A model generated the notes under the pieces. It ran no database searches and was not told the origin of the DNA. It saw nothing but the letters and a program-made list of their open reading frames with translations. A DNA stretch of 64,000 nucleotides from an uncultured Acetatifactor sp. (GTDB taxonomy: Bacteria > Bacillota > Clostridia > Lachnospirales > Lachnospiraceae). Shown in pieces: positions 16,281-25,140 of this stretch; positions within the stretch are counted from its first letter, which is position 1, and each line of letters opens with the position of its first letter. The position numbers and the translations under genes were made by a program. The stretch is taken from NCBI GenBank assembly GCA_910583845.1, contig CAJUAB010000023.1, forward strand, positions 14,524-78,523, written 5' to 3'.

Positions 16281-17378
16281 ATGAAATTAGGCATCGTAGG
16301 ACTCCCCAATGTGGGAAAAAGTACATTGTTTAACTCGCTGACCAAGGCCGGCGCGGAATCGGCCAACTATCCTTTTTGCACCATTGATCCCAACGTGGGT
16401 ATTGTAGCTGTGCCTGACCAGAGGCTCAAACTTTTGGGGGATATGTACCAGTCCCGGAAAGTGACTCCTGCGGTAATCGAGTTTGTGGATATTGCGGGTC
16501 TGGTGAAGGGGGCTTCCAAGGGGGAGGGGCTGGGCAACCAGTTCCTGAGCAATATCCGGGAGGTGGACGCTATCGTTCATGTGGTGCGGTGCTTCGAGGA
16601 TTCCAATGTGATCCATGTGGATGGCAGCGTAAATCCCCTGCGGGACATAGAGACCATTAATCTGGAGTTGATTTTTTCGGATCTGGAGATTCTGGAGAGA
16701 CGTTATGCCAAGGTGGCCAAGGCGGCGCGTATGGACAAGACCCTGGCCAGGGAAGAGGCGCTGCTGACGCGGATCAAAGAGCATCTGGAGAGCGGCAGGA
16801 TGGCCAAGAGCATGACGGTGGAGGATGAGGACGAACTGGAACTGATACGTTCCTATAATCTGCTGACCTACAAGCCGGTGATCTATGCCGCCAATGTGGC
16901 GGAGGGGGATCTGGCTGATGACGGCGCAGGCAATGCCCATGTGGCGGCGGTGCGGCAGTTTGCCGCCGGGGAAGAAAGTGAAGTATTTGTGATCTGCGCC
17001 CAGATTGAGCAGGAGATTGCGGAGCTTGATGACGATGAGAAGGCTATGTTCCTGGAGGATCTGGGTATTGCCCAGTCGGGGCTGGACAAGTTGATTGCTG
17101 CCAGCTATCGTCTGCTGGGGCTGATGAGTTTTCTCACCGCAGGGGAGGACGAGACCAGGGCCTGGACCATCCGGATCGGCACCAAGGCGCCTCAGGCCGC
17201 GGGCAAGATCCACTCCGACTTTGAAAGAGGCTTTATCAAGGCAGAGGTAGTCAATTATAAGGATCTTCTGGAGCAGGGCTCCCTGGCCGCTGCCCGGGAA
17301 AAGGGCCTGGTGGGCATGGAAGGAAAGGACTACATAGTCCAGGACGGCGATGTAATCCTGTTCCGCTTCAATGTATGA
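16281..17378 (+). CDS. ychF: Redox-regulated ATPase YchF (Obg family)
   Basis: 365 residues, full length. GLPNVGKSTLFNSLT is the P-loop, FVDIAGLVKGASKGEGLGNQ the G3 region, and the G4 position NVAE replaces NKxD, which is why YchF prefers ATP. A coiled-coil insert (about 130-200) and a C-terminal TGS domain (from about 280) complete the family layout. It binds ribosomes and acts in stress responses. AAGGAGG lies close upstream. It is the first core gene after the island. Confidence 0.95.
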   Translation: MKLGIVGLPNVGKSTLFNSLTKAGAESANYPFCTIDPNVGIVAVPDQRLKLLGDMYQSRKVTPAVIEFVDIAGLVKGASKGEGLGNQFLSNIREVDAIVHVVRCFEDSNVIHVDGSVNPLRDIETINLELIFSDLEILERRYAKVAKAARMDKTLAREEALLTRIKEHLESGRMAKSMTVEDEDELELIRSYNLLTYKPVIYAANVAEGDLADDGAGNAHVAAVRQFAAGEESEVFVICAQIEQEIAELDDDEKAMFLEDLGIAQSGLDKLIAASYRLLGLMSFLTAGEDETRAWTIRIGTKAPQAAGKIHSDFERGFIKAEVVNYKDLLEQGSLAAAREKGLVGMEGKDYIVQDGDVILFRFNV

Positions 17379-17383
17379 GAGCA

Positions 17384-17511
17384 GGGTCCCGAAGAGTAGA
17401 GACGGAACAAAGAAACAGTCTCGGAACGAAGGGACCCGGGAGGATTTTCAGATGCGGTCTTTGCAGCTGAAAATAGCTCCCCCTGGGGGTCCCGAAGAGG
17501 AGAGACGGTAC
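17384..17511. repeat. Two-hairpin structured repeat between ychF and lgt
   Basis: Hairpin A: GGGTCCC (17384-17390) pairs with GGGACCC (17431-17437), with an inner GAGAC/GTCTC helix. Hairpin B: GGGAGGATTTTCAGATGC pairs with GCAGCTGAAAATAGCTCCC across 17438-17482. A second A half starts at 17487, 103 bp after the first. The same A-B-A order, with different bases but preserved pairing, occurs at 32121-32380. Confidence 0.8.
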
Positions 17512-17556
17512 TTCTAATAAGTAGAAACAGACTCTTATAAGAGAGGAAACAATATT

Positions 17557-18480
17557 ATGCAGGATATCATGGGAGTGAACGACATTGCGTTTCCCAATCT
17601 GGGGTTATATCTGAGAAATATTCCCCGGGGTTTTACCGTATTCGGCTTTTACATCTCCCTGTATGGCGTGATCATTGCCATAGGCGTGATGGCGGGCATC
17701 TCCATGGCGGCCCGGATCGCCAGAAAGACGGGACAGAATCCGGACGATTACTGGGATTTTGCTATTTACGGCGTGCTCTTTGGCCTTGTGGGCGCCCGGA
17801 TTTACTATGTGGTGTTTGACTGGGACAGCTATAGGGATAATCTGCTGGAGATTTTTCATGTTCGGAACGGGGGGCTGGCGATCTATGGCGGCGTGATCGC
17901 CGCTTTTCTCACTCTGTTTATCTGGTGCAGGATCAAGAAAAAGGACCCCAGGCAGATCGGGGATACGGCCATGGCAGGACTGCTGACGGGACAGATCATC
18001 GGACGCTGGGGGAATTTTACCAACCGGGAAGTGTTTGGTGAGTATTCGGACGGGCTTCTGGCCATGCGGATTCCTCTGGAGGCGGTGCGGGACCGCACGG
18101 ATATCACGGAGGGCATCGCGGCGCATATCACGGAGGATATCAATTATATTCAGGTCCATCCCACCTTTTTCTACGAGAGCGCGCTGAACCTTCTGCTTCT
18201 GGCCGCGATCCTGCTGTACTATCGGCACAAGCGTTTTCAGGGGGAGATCTGTCTGATGTATCTCGGCGGATATGGTATCATCCGTTTTTTTGTGGAGGGA
18301 ATACGAACGGATCAGCTTAAATTCGCAGGAACCAATATTGCGGTATCACAAGTGTTGGGTATAATATTATTCTCTGTAGCAATAGTGGCTGACATGGGAA
18401 TCAGGATTCTTATAAGGCACAGAGGGAATCAGGGCGGCGGCGATGGCGGGACAAAGACGCCTCGAACTGAAAAAGCATAG
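17557..18480 (+). CDS. lgt: Prolipoprotein diacylglyceryl transferase
   Basis: 307 residues with about seven membrane helices. The Lgt signature is present as GRWGNFTNREVFGEYSDG, with HPTFFYES and a C-terminal FVEGIRTDQL segment. It transfers diacylglycerol from phosphatidylglycerol to the lipobox cysteine of prelipoproteins in the membrane; several candidate substrates lie in this window (starts at 34406, 40131 and 51623). GAGAGG precedes the ATG. A terminator follows at 18517, separating it from the dcw cluster. Confidence 0.95.
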   Translation: MQDIMGVNDIAFPNLGLYLRNIPRGFTVFGFYISLYGVIIAIGVMAGISMAARIARKTGQNPDDYWDFAIYGVLFGLVGARIYYVVFDWDSYRDNLLEIFHVRNGGLAIYGGVIAAFLTLFIWCRIKKKDPRQIGDTAMAGLLTGQIIGRWGNFTNREVFGEYSDGLLAMRIPLEAVRDRTDITEGIAAHITEDINYIQVHPTFFYESALNLLLLAAILLYYRHKRFQGEICLMYLGGYGIIRFFVEGIRTDQLKFAGTNIAVSQVLGIILFSVAIVADMGIRILIRHRGNQGGGDGGTKTPRTEKA

Positions 18481-18516
18481 TTTGTAGCCCTAAAAAATGA
18501 ATATACAAGATGTAGT

Positions 18517-18554
18517 AAAAAGCGCTTTTTCTGAGAAGAAGGGCGCTTTTTTTT
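18517..18554 (+). terminator. Intrinsic terminator after lgt
   Basis: AAAAAGCGC (18517-18525) pairs with GCGCTTTTT (18543-18551) and runs into a T8 tract. Confidence 0.8.
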
Positions 18555-18576
18555 GATGAAAAAAAATGGAATCTGC

Positions 18577-18605
18577 TTGCATAATCATCTGTATTGGGTT
18601 AGAAT
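18577..18605 (+). promoter_or_regulatory. dcw cluster promoter
   Basis: TTGCAT (18577-18582) and TAGAAT (18600-18605) with a 17-bp spacer. Transcription would start near 18612, at the edge of the MraZ boxes. Confidence 0.7.
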
Positions 18606-18612
18606 TAGTTCA

Positions 18613-18662
18613 AAAGTGGTGGAAAGTGGTGGCGAGTGGCTCGAAGTGGTGGGAAGTAGAGT
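18613..18662 (+). promoter_or_regulatory. MraZ operator: five decameric boxes
   Basis: AAAGTGGTGG units repeat with exact 10-bp spacing from 18613: AAAGTGGTGG, AAAGTGGTGG, CGAGTGGCTC, GAAGTGGTGG, GAAGTAGAGT. Short GTGG-containing direct repeats upstream of mraZ are the known binding sites of MraZ. Their place just after the -10 box suggests autorepression. Confidence 0.8.
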
Positions 18663-18730
18663 CAAAGCCATTCATTTTTGTGGCAGATCACTTTTGGGCC
18701 GGTTCTCCGGTGTGAAGGCGGTGATTGCAG

Positions 18731-19162
18731 ATGTTCATGAGTCAATACAATCATACGGTGGATACAAAAGGCAGATTAATCGTTCCCTCCAAGTTCAGAG
18801 AGCAGTTAGGAGATGAATTTGTAGTGACAAAGGGTATGGATGGCTGCTTATTTGTGTATGCCAACGATGATTGGAACGCTTTTGAACAGAAACTGACATC
18901 ACTGCCGCTGATCAACAAAGAGGCGAGAAAATTTGCGAGATTCTTTCTGGCCGGCGCCGCTTCGGTGGAAGTGGACAAACAGGGCAGAATTCTTCTCCCC
19001 ACCAATCTGCGGCAGTTCGCGGGGCTGGAGAAGGATGTGGTGCTGGTGGGCGTGGGGAGCCGCATTGAGATCTGGAGCCTGGAAAACTGGGAGAACATGG
19101 ACGCTGACAGTGACATGGATGACATTGCCGGTACCATGGAGAGCCTGGGATTGACAATTTAG
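18731..19162 (+). CDS. mraZ: Transcriptional regulator MraZ
   Basis: About 143 residues with two SpoVT/AbrB-like swapped-hairpin repeats, each marked by a DxxGR motif: VDTKGRLIVPSKFR and VDKQGRILLPTNLR. MraZ forms a ring-shaped oligomer that binds repeated boxes before its own gene and controls the dcw cluster. The frame extends to a TTG at 18725, but the ATG at 18731 fits the family start and sits about 10 bp after AAGGCGG. The decameric boxes upstream are its probable operator. Confidence 0.94.
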   Translation: MFMSQYNHTVDTKGRLIVPSKFREQLGDEFVVTKGMDGCLFVYANDDWNAFEQKLTSLPLINKEARKFARFFLAGAASVEVDKQGRILLPTNLRQFAGLEKDVVLVGVGSRIEIWSLENWENMDADSDMDDIAGTMESLGLTI

Positions 19163-19184
19163 AGGAAACGAAAAGAGAAACTGT

Positions 19185-20120
19185 ATGGAGTTTAAACATT
19201 ATTCCGTCATGCTGCGGGAGACCATTGAATATCTGAATATCAGGGCGGACGGAATTTATCTGGATGGAACGCTGGGAGGAGGTGGACATGCCTGGGAAGT
19301 GTGCAGCAGGCTTTTAAAGGGACATTTCTACGGGATTGATCAGGACGATGACGCCATAGCGGCAGCCGGGCGGCGTCTGGCTGATTTTGCGGATAAAGTG
19401 ACTTTGATCCGTGGGAATTATCGGAATGCCAGGGAGCTGCTGCGGGAAAAGGCAGTGTTGCAGGTGGATGGCATTCTTCTGGATCTGGGGGTATCCTCCT
19501 ATCAGCTGGATACCCGGGAGAGAGGATTTTCCTACCGCTTTGACAGTCCGTTGGATATGCGGATGGACAGGCGTCAGACATTGACGGCCAGGGATATTGT
19601 AAACACATACAGCGAGACGCGGCTTTTCCAGGTGATCAGAGATTATGGCGAGGACGCGTTTGCCAAAAACATAGCCAGGCACATTGTACAGGCCAGAGAG
19701 CGGGAGCCCATAGAGACTACCGGTCAGTTAAATGAGGCGATAAAGGCGGCAATTCCGGCGAAAATGCGGCAGAACGGGCATCCTTCGAAGAAGACCTTTC
19801 AGGCGATCCGGATAGAGTGTAATCACGAACTGGAGGTGCTGCGGGACGCCCTGGAGGACATGATGGCCCTGCTGGCTCCCGGGGGGCGACTGTGCATCAT
19901 CACTTTTCACTCCCTGGAAGACAGAATCGTAAAGACTGCGTTCAGACGGGCGGAAAATCCCTGTACCTGTCCGCCGCAGTTCCCTGTCTGCGTCTGCGGC
20001 AGGCAGTCGTTGGGCAGTGTCATCACAAAAAAACCGGTTCTGCCCGGGCGGGAGGAACTAGAGGAAAACAGCCGTTCTAAAAGCGCGAAACTGCGGGTGT
20101 TTGAGAAAAAAGGATTATGA
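19185..20120 (+). CDS. rsmH: 16S rRNA (cytosine-1402-N4)-methyltransferase RsmH
   Basis: 311 residues. HYSVMLRETIEYL, DGTLGGGGHA (SAM loop), GILLDLGVSSYQLD, GFSYRFDSPLDMRM and ITFHSLEDRIVK are all RsmH signatures. It modifies C1402 in the ribosomal P site. It is always adjacent to mraZ in this cluster type. Its TGA overlaps the ftsL start (ATGA), so the two are translationally coupled. Confidence 0.95.
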   Translation: MEFKHYSVMLRETIEYLNIRADGIYLDGTLGGGGHAWEVCSRLLKGHFYGIDQDDDAIAAAGRRLADFADKVTLIRGNYRNARELLREKAVLQVDGILLDLGVSSYQLDTRERGFSYRFDSPLDMRMDRRQTLTARDIVNTYSETRLFQVIRDYGEDAFAKNIARHIVQAREREPIETTGQLNEAIKAAIPAKMRQNGHPSKKTFQAIRIECNHELEVLRDALEDMMALLAPGGRLCIITFHSLEDRIVKTAFRRAENPCTCPPQFPVCVCGRQSLGSVITKKPVLPGREELEENSRSKSAKLRVFEKKGL

Positions 20121-20749
20121 CCGCGTCCCCGAAATCAGTGGGGAAACTGCGGAATAACGAAGAAAGGCAAACGGATATTATGGCACGGACAACCTATGGA
20201 AATCGACCTACAAATGCATATGGAAATACAAACACCCGACAAAATATAAGAACAGGAAGCAGGCCCGCAGCACAGGCGGCCGGACGCGCTGAAACGCGGT
20301 CAGCCTCAGGAAGGCGGAACGGCAGTTATGTTTATGGAAGTGCGGCGCCGAAACTGAATGTGCAGCAGGAGATGGAGCGGCAGCCACGGCGCGCGTTGAG
20401 CAACGCCACCCGGAAGAACAGAGAAAAGGCAAGACATATGAGTCTGGGCTACGTGCTGTTTCTGGTGCTGGCGATGTGTGTGGCGGGCTATGTATTGATT
20501 CACTATATCCAGCTGCAGGCCGACATTACCGAGGCCACGGAGCGCATTGCCAGTCAGCAGAAGGAACTGAACACTCTGCGGGTGAACAATGACGAGGAAC
20601 TCAGCAGGATTACCAGCAGCATAGACATGGAGGAGGTAAAGCGGGTCGCCATAGGTGAATTGGGTATGGTGTATCCGCAGGAGGGACAGGTCATCACCTA
20701 TTCCAACGAGGGGAAAGACTATGTGCGCAAGGTGGACGGCAGCAAATAG
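20117..20749 (+). CDS. ftsL: FtsL-like cell-division protein
   Basis: 210 residues. A basic, low-complexity cytoplasmic part of about 110 residues is followed by one transmembrane helix (LGYVLFLVLAMCVAGYVLIH) and a short heptad-rich external region (ADITEATERIASQQKELNTL). Size, topology and position between rsmH and a class B PBP identify FtsL, which joins FtsQ/DivIB and DivIC in the divisome. The start overlaps the rsmH stop and has AAAAAGGA 4 bp upstream. An internal ATG at 20180 is possible. Sequence similarity alone is weak, as usual for FtsL. Confidence 0.8.
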   Translation: MTASPKSVGKLRNNEERQTDIMARTTYGNRPTNAYGNTNTRQNIRTGSRPAAQAAGRAETRSASGRRNGSYVYGSAAPKLNVQQEMERQPRRALSNATRKNREKARHMSLGYVLFLVLAMCVAGYVLIHYIQLQADITEATERIASQQKELNTLRVNNDEELSRITSSIDMEEVKRVAIGELGMVYPQEGQVITYSNEGKDYVRKVDGSK

Positions 20750-20817
20750 AGGCGCATTCCTGTAATTGAACGCGTCTTTTACCAGTCATACTACGATAAG
20801 CAGAGGATCATAACGAT

Positions 20818-23079
20818 ATGTCAGAGAGAGCGCAAGGCAGGACAAGATCAGCCGGAGGGGGCAAAGGAGCGGGAACTGCCCGTCCCCGGCCGGGAAATTC
20901 CCGGGCCAGACGGAAACAGGATAAAAGATTTGGCAGCAGGATGCAGAAGAAGCTGGTGGTACTGTATGTCATGGTACTGCTGGCTTTTGTAGGTCTTAGC
21001 CTGCGCCTGATCCTCATTGCCAGAGACAAGGCGGACGAATACACAAGGCAGGTTCTCTCTCAACAGCGGTATGACAGCACCACGATTCCTTTTCGCAGGG
21101 GAGATATTGTGGATGCCAACGGGACGCAGCTGGCCGTCAGCGAGAATGTATATAATGTCATTCTGGATATAAAAGTGATCAAGGAGACGGAGAAGCTGAA
21201 TAAAAAGGAATATATGGAGCCCACCCTGCAGGCGCTGGGACGGTATTTTGATCTGGATATGTCTGCCGTCCGCTCCTATGTGGCCGCACATGAAAATTCG
21301 GCATATTATGTGCTGGCCAAGCGTCTGCCGTATGAGTCCATCAGCGCTTTTCAGGAGGCTATGGACGCGGAAGACAGCATGATCAGAGGGGTCTGGTTTG
21401 AGAAGGAATACAAACGCTACTATCCTCTGGGAAGCCTGGCCTGTGATGTGGTGGGTTTTACCAGCTCGGACAATGTGGGCGCTTACGGCCTGGAGGCATA
21501 TTATAATGAACAGCTCAACGGGACCACGGGCAGGGAGTTCGGTTATCTCAATGATGACTCCACGCTGGAGAGGACGGTTAAACCCGCCGAGGACGGCTAT
21601 ACCATACACACCACTATGGATGCCAACTTGCAGGGCATGGTGGAAAAATATTTGAAGGAGTTCGACGATGCCCACAAAGACGCGGTCAGGACCGGAAACG
21701 GGGCTGAAAATGTGGGTTGTATCATGATGGAGGTCAACACCGGGAGGATACTGGCCATGGCAAGTTATCCGGTTTATGATCTCAATGACACCCGCAATAC
21801 GGATGCCCTGATCGGCAGTGTGCGGGTGGATGCGGAGGGCAACAAGACCAAGGAATATGTCACGGCGGAGAGCATTGCGGAGATGGATGACACGGAGCTG
21901 TACATGAATCTGAACTATCTGTGGAAAAATTTCTGCATCAGCGACACTTATGAGCCGGGTTCCACCGCCAAGCCCTTCACTACCGCCATGGGACTGGAGA
22001 CTGGTGCCCTTACCGGCAACGAGGTTTACCAGTGCGAAGGTTTTCTGATGAGCGGCGGACACAGAATCAGGTGCCATAACACATGGGGCGACGGGGACGT
22101 GGGAGTGGAGGACGCCATCGCCTGGTCCTGCAATGTGGCGCTGATGAAGGAGGCCCAGACCATCGGGATTGAGCGTTTTTCCCAGTTCCAGCAGGCTTTT
22201 AATTTCGGACTGAAAACCAATATAGACCTGGAGGGAGAAGCCAGGACGGCTTCCCTGATTCTGGACGGGGATCATATGACTCCCACAGACCTTTTTACCT
22301 ACTCCTTTGGACAGGGCTTCAATGTGACCATGATCGAGATGATCACCGGGTACTGTTCCCTGATCAACGGGGGATATTACTATGAACCTCATATGGTAGA
22401 TAAGATCACCAACGCCAGCGGAGCCACGGTGGAAAACATCGAACCCAGAGTGCTTCGCCAGCCCATATCGGAATCCACATCCGAGCGGATACGGCAATAC
22501 TGCAATGCGGTGGTAATGCGGGAAAACGACACCAGGATCACGGGGCGGACGGCCCGGCCCGCAGGCTATGCCATCGGAGGCAAGACCGGTACGGCCCAGA
22601 CCGTTGACCGGGAAACAAAGAAACGTTCGGATACGGAGTACGTGGTATCCTTTATCGGCCACGCGCCGGCGGACAATCCCCAGATCGCCATCTATGTGGT
22701 GGTGGACAGAGCCAACGCCACAAAGCAGGACGACGCCAAATTTGCCACGGGCATTGTGCGCAACGTTCTCACGGAAGCGCTGCCCTATCTGAATATTTAT
22801 ATGACAGAGGAGCTGTCGGAAAAGGAGAGAGAGGAACTGGAAGAAAGGCAGCTGGCGATTACCAACCAGTATACCCAGACCCCGGAGGAGGAGGATCTGG
22901 ACAGCATGCAGGGCCAGGAGCCGCAGCCCACCCAGACGCCGACGGCCGGCAGACCTGCCTGGATGGATTTCCCCATAGATCCCGGCACGGGCCACAGGGT
23001 GGACCCGGCCACGGGTAAACATTATGATCCCGACACCGGGGACTCCATTTCCGAGAACTGGGGAGCGCTGGAGCAGTAG
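20818..23079 (+). CDS. Class B penicillin-binding protein, division type (FtsI/Pbp2B-like)
   Basis: 753 residues. A basic proline-rich cytoplasmic tail, one membrane helix (about 42-65), a PBP dimerisation domain and a transpeptidase domain. Active-site motifs are Ser382-x-x-Lys385 (GSTAK), Ser437-Cys-Asn and Lys589-Thr-Gly. A Glu/Gln/Pro-rich tail closes with PIDPGTGHRVDPATGKHYDP. It crosslinks septal peptidoglycan together with the SEDS protein FtsW. It sits directly before spoVD, the usual arrangement of a vegetative and a sporulation PBP. The ATG at 20818 lacks a strong ribosome binding site. Confidence 0.92.
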   Translation: MSERAQGRTRSAGGGKGAGTARPRPGNSRARRKQDKRFGSRMQKKLVVLYVMVLLAFVGLSLRLILIARDKADEYTRQVLSQQRYDSTTIPFRRGDIVDANGTQLAVSENVYNVILDIKVIKETEKLNKKEYMEPTLQALGRYFDLDMSAVRSYVAAHENSAYYVLAKRLPYESISAFQEAMDAEDSMIRGVWFEKEYKRYYPLGSLACDVVGFTSSDNVGAYGLEAYYNEQLNGTTGREFGYLNDDSTLERTVKPAEDGYTIHTTMDANLQGMVEKYLKEFDDAHKDAVRTGNGAENVGCIMMEVNTGRILAMASYPVYDLNDTRNTDALIGSVRVDAEGNKTKEYVTAESIAEMDDTELYMNLNYLWKNFCISDTYEPGSTAKPFTTAMGLETGALTGNEVYQCEGFLMSGGHRIRCHNTWGDGDVGVEDAIAWSCNVALMKEAQTIGIERFSQFQQAFNFGLKTNIDLEGEARTASLILDGDHMTPTDLFTYSFGQGFNVTMIEMITGYCSLINGGYYYEPHMVDKITNASGATVENIEPRVLRQPISESTSERIRQYCNAVVMRENDTRITGRTARPAGYAIGGKTGTAQTVDRETKKRSDTEYVVSFIGHAPADNPQIAIYVVVDRANATKQDDAKFATGIVRNVLTEALPYLNIYMTEELSEKEREELEERQLAITNQYTQTPEEEDLDSMQGQEPQPTQTPTAGRPAWMDFPIDPGTGHRVDPATGKHYDPDTGDSISENWGALEQ

Positions 23080-23255
23080 AGTCCCCGTCCCGGGAGGACT
23101 CGGCGGCCTGGACAAGGGTGTTTCCCGCTTTGGAGGATTTTATTGCATTAAACAGAGAGCGGCACAGGCGCAGGCTGCCTGTCACAGGAAATATTTCGAA
23201 TAACCTTATAACGGCAGGAATACAGTATAGTAACGGTTATTGTGAGGTTTCCTGT

Positions 23256-25007
23256 ATGCCGGAGATACACAACAAGATAGCGCACCGGAAAAAGATACTG
23301 ACGGTATTTCTGGGCTGCAGCCTGGTGCTGGTGGGGCTGTTCGCCCGTCTGGTCTACCTGATGGTGTGGGAGGCTGATTACTACGCGGAGAAAGCCACAC
23401 AGCTGCACGAACGGGAACGCAGTATCAAGGCGGCCAGGGGACGCATCCTGGACCGCAATGGGGAGGTGCTGGCCGACAACCGGACCGTCTGCACCATCTC
23501 CGTGATACATAATCAGATCGAAGATCCCGAGGCAGTGATCGCCATGCTGTGCAAAGAACTGGAACTTTCCGAGGAGTATGTGCGTAAGCGCGTAGAGAAA
23601 TACAGTTCCATGGAACGGGTCAAGAGCAATGTGGATAAAAGCGTGGGGGACAGAATCCGGGAGTATGAGATGCCGGGCGTCAAAGTGGATGAAGATTACA
23701 AGCGGTATTACCCATACGGGGAACTGGCCAGCAAGGTGCTGGGATTTACCGGCGGGGATAATCAGGGCATCATAGGATTGGAGGTGATCTACGAGAAATA
23801 TCTCCAGGGAAAGCCCGGCAAAATTCTTACAATGACGGACGCCAGAGGAATTGAGGTGGAGACCGCCGGTGAGAGGCGCATCGAGCCGATTGGCGGCAAT
23901 GACCTGTATATCAGTCTGGACCGCAATATTCAGACCTATGCCACGCAGCTGGCTTATCAGGCCATGGAGACCAAGCAGGCAAAAGGAGTGTCTATTCTGG
24001 TCATGAATCCTCAGAACGGGGAGATTTACGCCATGGTGAATGTGCCGGAATTTGATTTAAATGATCCCTACACACTGCCAGAGGGCTCGAGGGATAATCT
24101 GTCAGCGCAGGAGCAGCAGGACCTGCTTAACCAGATGTGGCGCAACGGCTGCATCAACGATACCTATGAGCCGGGGTCCACCTTTAAAATCATTACGGCG
24201 GCGGCGGGGCTGGAGCAGGGTGTGATCACCCCCCAGAGCCAGTTCTCCTGTCCGGGCTTTATCATGGTGGAGGACCGCAGAATCCGCTGCCACAAGGTAT
24301 CGGGCCATGGGGGGCAGGATTTTACACATTGTATGATGAACAGCTGCAATCCGGCACTGATCTCCGTGGGGCTGTTGCTGGGAATTGATACATATTATGG
24401 TTATTTTGAACGCTTTGGCCTGCTGACAAAAACCGGCGTGGATCTGCCCGGGGAAGCGGGAACTATCATGCATAACAAAGAGAATATGGGCCTGGTGGAA
24501 CTGGCCACGGTGTCTTTTGGTCAGTCCTTTCAGATCACGCCCATCCAGCTGGTCACCACCGCCTCCTCCATCGTCAACGGCGGCAGGCGGATCACCCCCC
24601 ACTTTGGCGTGAAGGTGACGGATGCCCAGGGGGAGCTGGTGGAGAGCTTCGCTTATCCGGTGACAGGCAATATCGTCTCCGAGGAGACGTCCGCCACCAT
24701 GCGGGAGATCCTGGAGATGGTGGTGAAGGAAGGTTCCGGCAAAAACGGCAAGGTAGAGGGGTATCGGGTGGGAGGAAAGACGGCTACCAGCCAGACGCTT
24801 CCCAGGGGCAGCGGAAGGTATATCTCTTCCTTTATCGGCTTCGCGCCGGCGGATGATCCCCAGGTTATCGCCGTGGCCATCGTGAACACTCCCCAGGGCA
24901 TATATTACGGAGGGCAGGTGGCGGCCCCCATTATCCGGCAGTTGTTTGAAAATATTCTTCCCTATATGGGAATTGAGCAGACGCAGGAGCCGGAAAGCGC
25001 CAGTTAA
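23256..25007 (+). CDS. spoVD: Sporulation-specific penicillin-binding protein SpoVD
   Basis: About 583 residues from ATG 23256, which follows GTGAGG; the frame is open back to a GTG at 23118, but that would add 46 residues unlike the family before the membrane helix (LTVFLGCSLVLVGLFARLVY). Motifs: Ser308-x-x-Lys311 (GSTFK), Ser363-Cys-Asn, and Lys508-Thr-Ala where most PBPs have KTG. No C-terminal PASTA domain is seen. It makes cortex peptidoglycan in the forespore outer membrane. About 176 bp without a gene precede it; I see no clear sigma-E promoter there. Confidence 0.9.
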   Translation: MPEIHNKIAHRKKILTVFLGCSLVLVGLFARLVYLMVWEADYYAEKATQLHERERSIKAARGRILDRNGEVLADNRTVCTISVIHNQIEDPEAVIAMLCKELELSEEYVRKRVEKYSSMERVKSNVDKSVGDRIREYEMPGVKVDEDYKRYYPYGELASKVLGFTGGDNQGIIGLEVIYEKYLQGKPGKILTMTDARGIEVETAGERRIEPIGGNDLYISLDRNIQTYATQLAYQAMETKQAKGVSILVMNPQNGEIYAMVNVPEFDLNDPYTLPEGSRDNLSAQEQQDLLNQMWRNGCINDTYEPGSTFKIITAAAGLEQGVITPQSQFSCPGFIMVEDRRIRCHKVSGHGGQDFTHCMMNSCNPALISVGLLLGIDTYYGYFERFGLLTKTGVDLPGEAGTIMHNKENMGLVELATVSFGQSFQITPIQLVTTASSIVNGGRRITPHFGVKVTDAQGELVESFAYPVTGNIVSEETSATMREILEMVVKEGSGKNGKVEGYRVGGKTATSQTLPRGSGRYISSFIGFAPADDPQVIAVAIVNTPQGIYYGGQVAAPIIRQLFENILPYMGIEQTQEPESAS

Positions 25008-25060
25008 ATGCTCCTTGCAATGTGCGCCGTTTAGGCTTATAATAGGTGGGATTTGTTTCG

Positions 25061-25127
25061 CGCCGGAAGCGGCCGGATGTTCAGCAAGTGGAGTGCGCGC
25101 CGGGAGGGAGTATGCGGAACTTAAATA
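25061..25127. repeat. Second copy of the rlmN-leader repeat, before murD
   Basis: CGCCGGAAGCGGC (25061-25073) and GGGAGTATGCGGAACTTAAA (from 25106) match 2627-2639 and 2671-2692. The unit ends just before the AGGAGG of murD. It occupies the spoVD-murD gap, where murE and mraY often lie. Confidence 0.75.
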
Positions 25128-25140
25128 GGAGGATGTCGGG

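Noticed and set aside
23118..23255. Upstream GTG start of SpoVD
   Set aside because: The extra 46 residues have no counterpart in the family, and ATG 23256 has a GTGAGG site.
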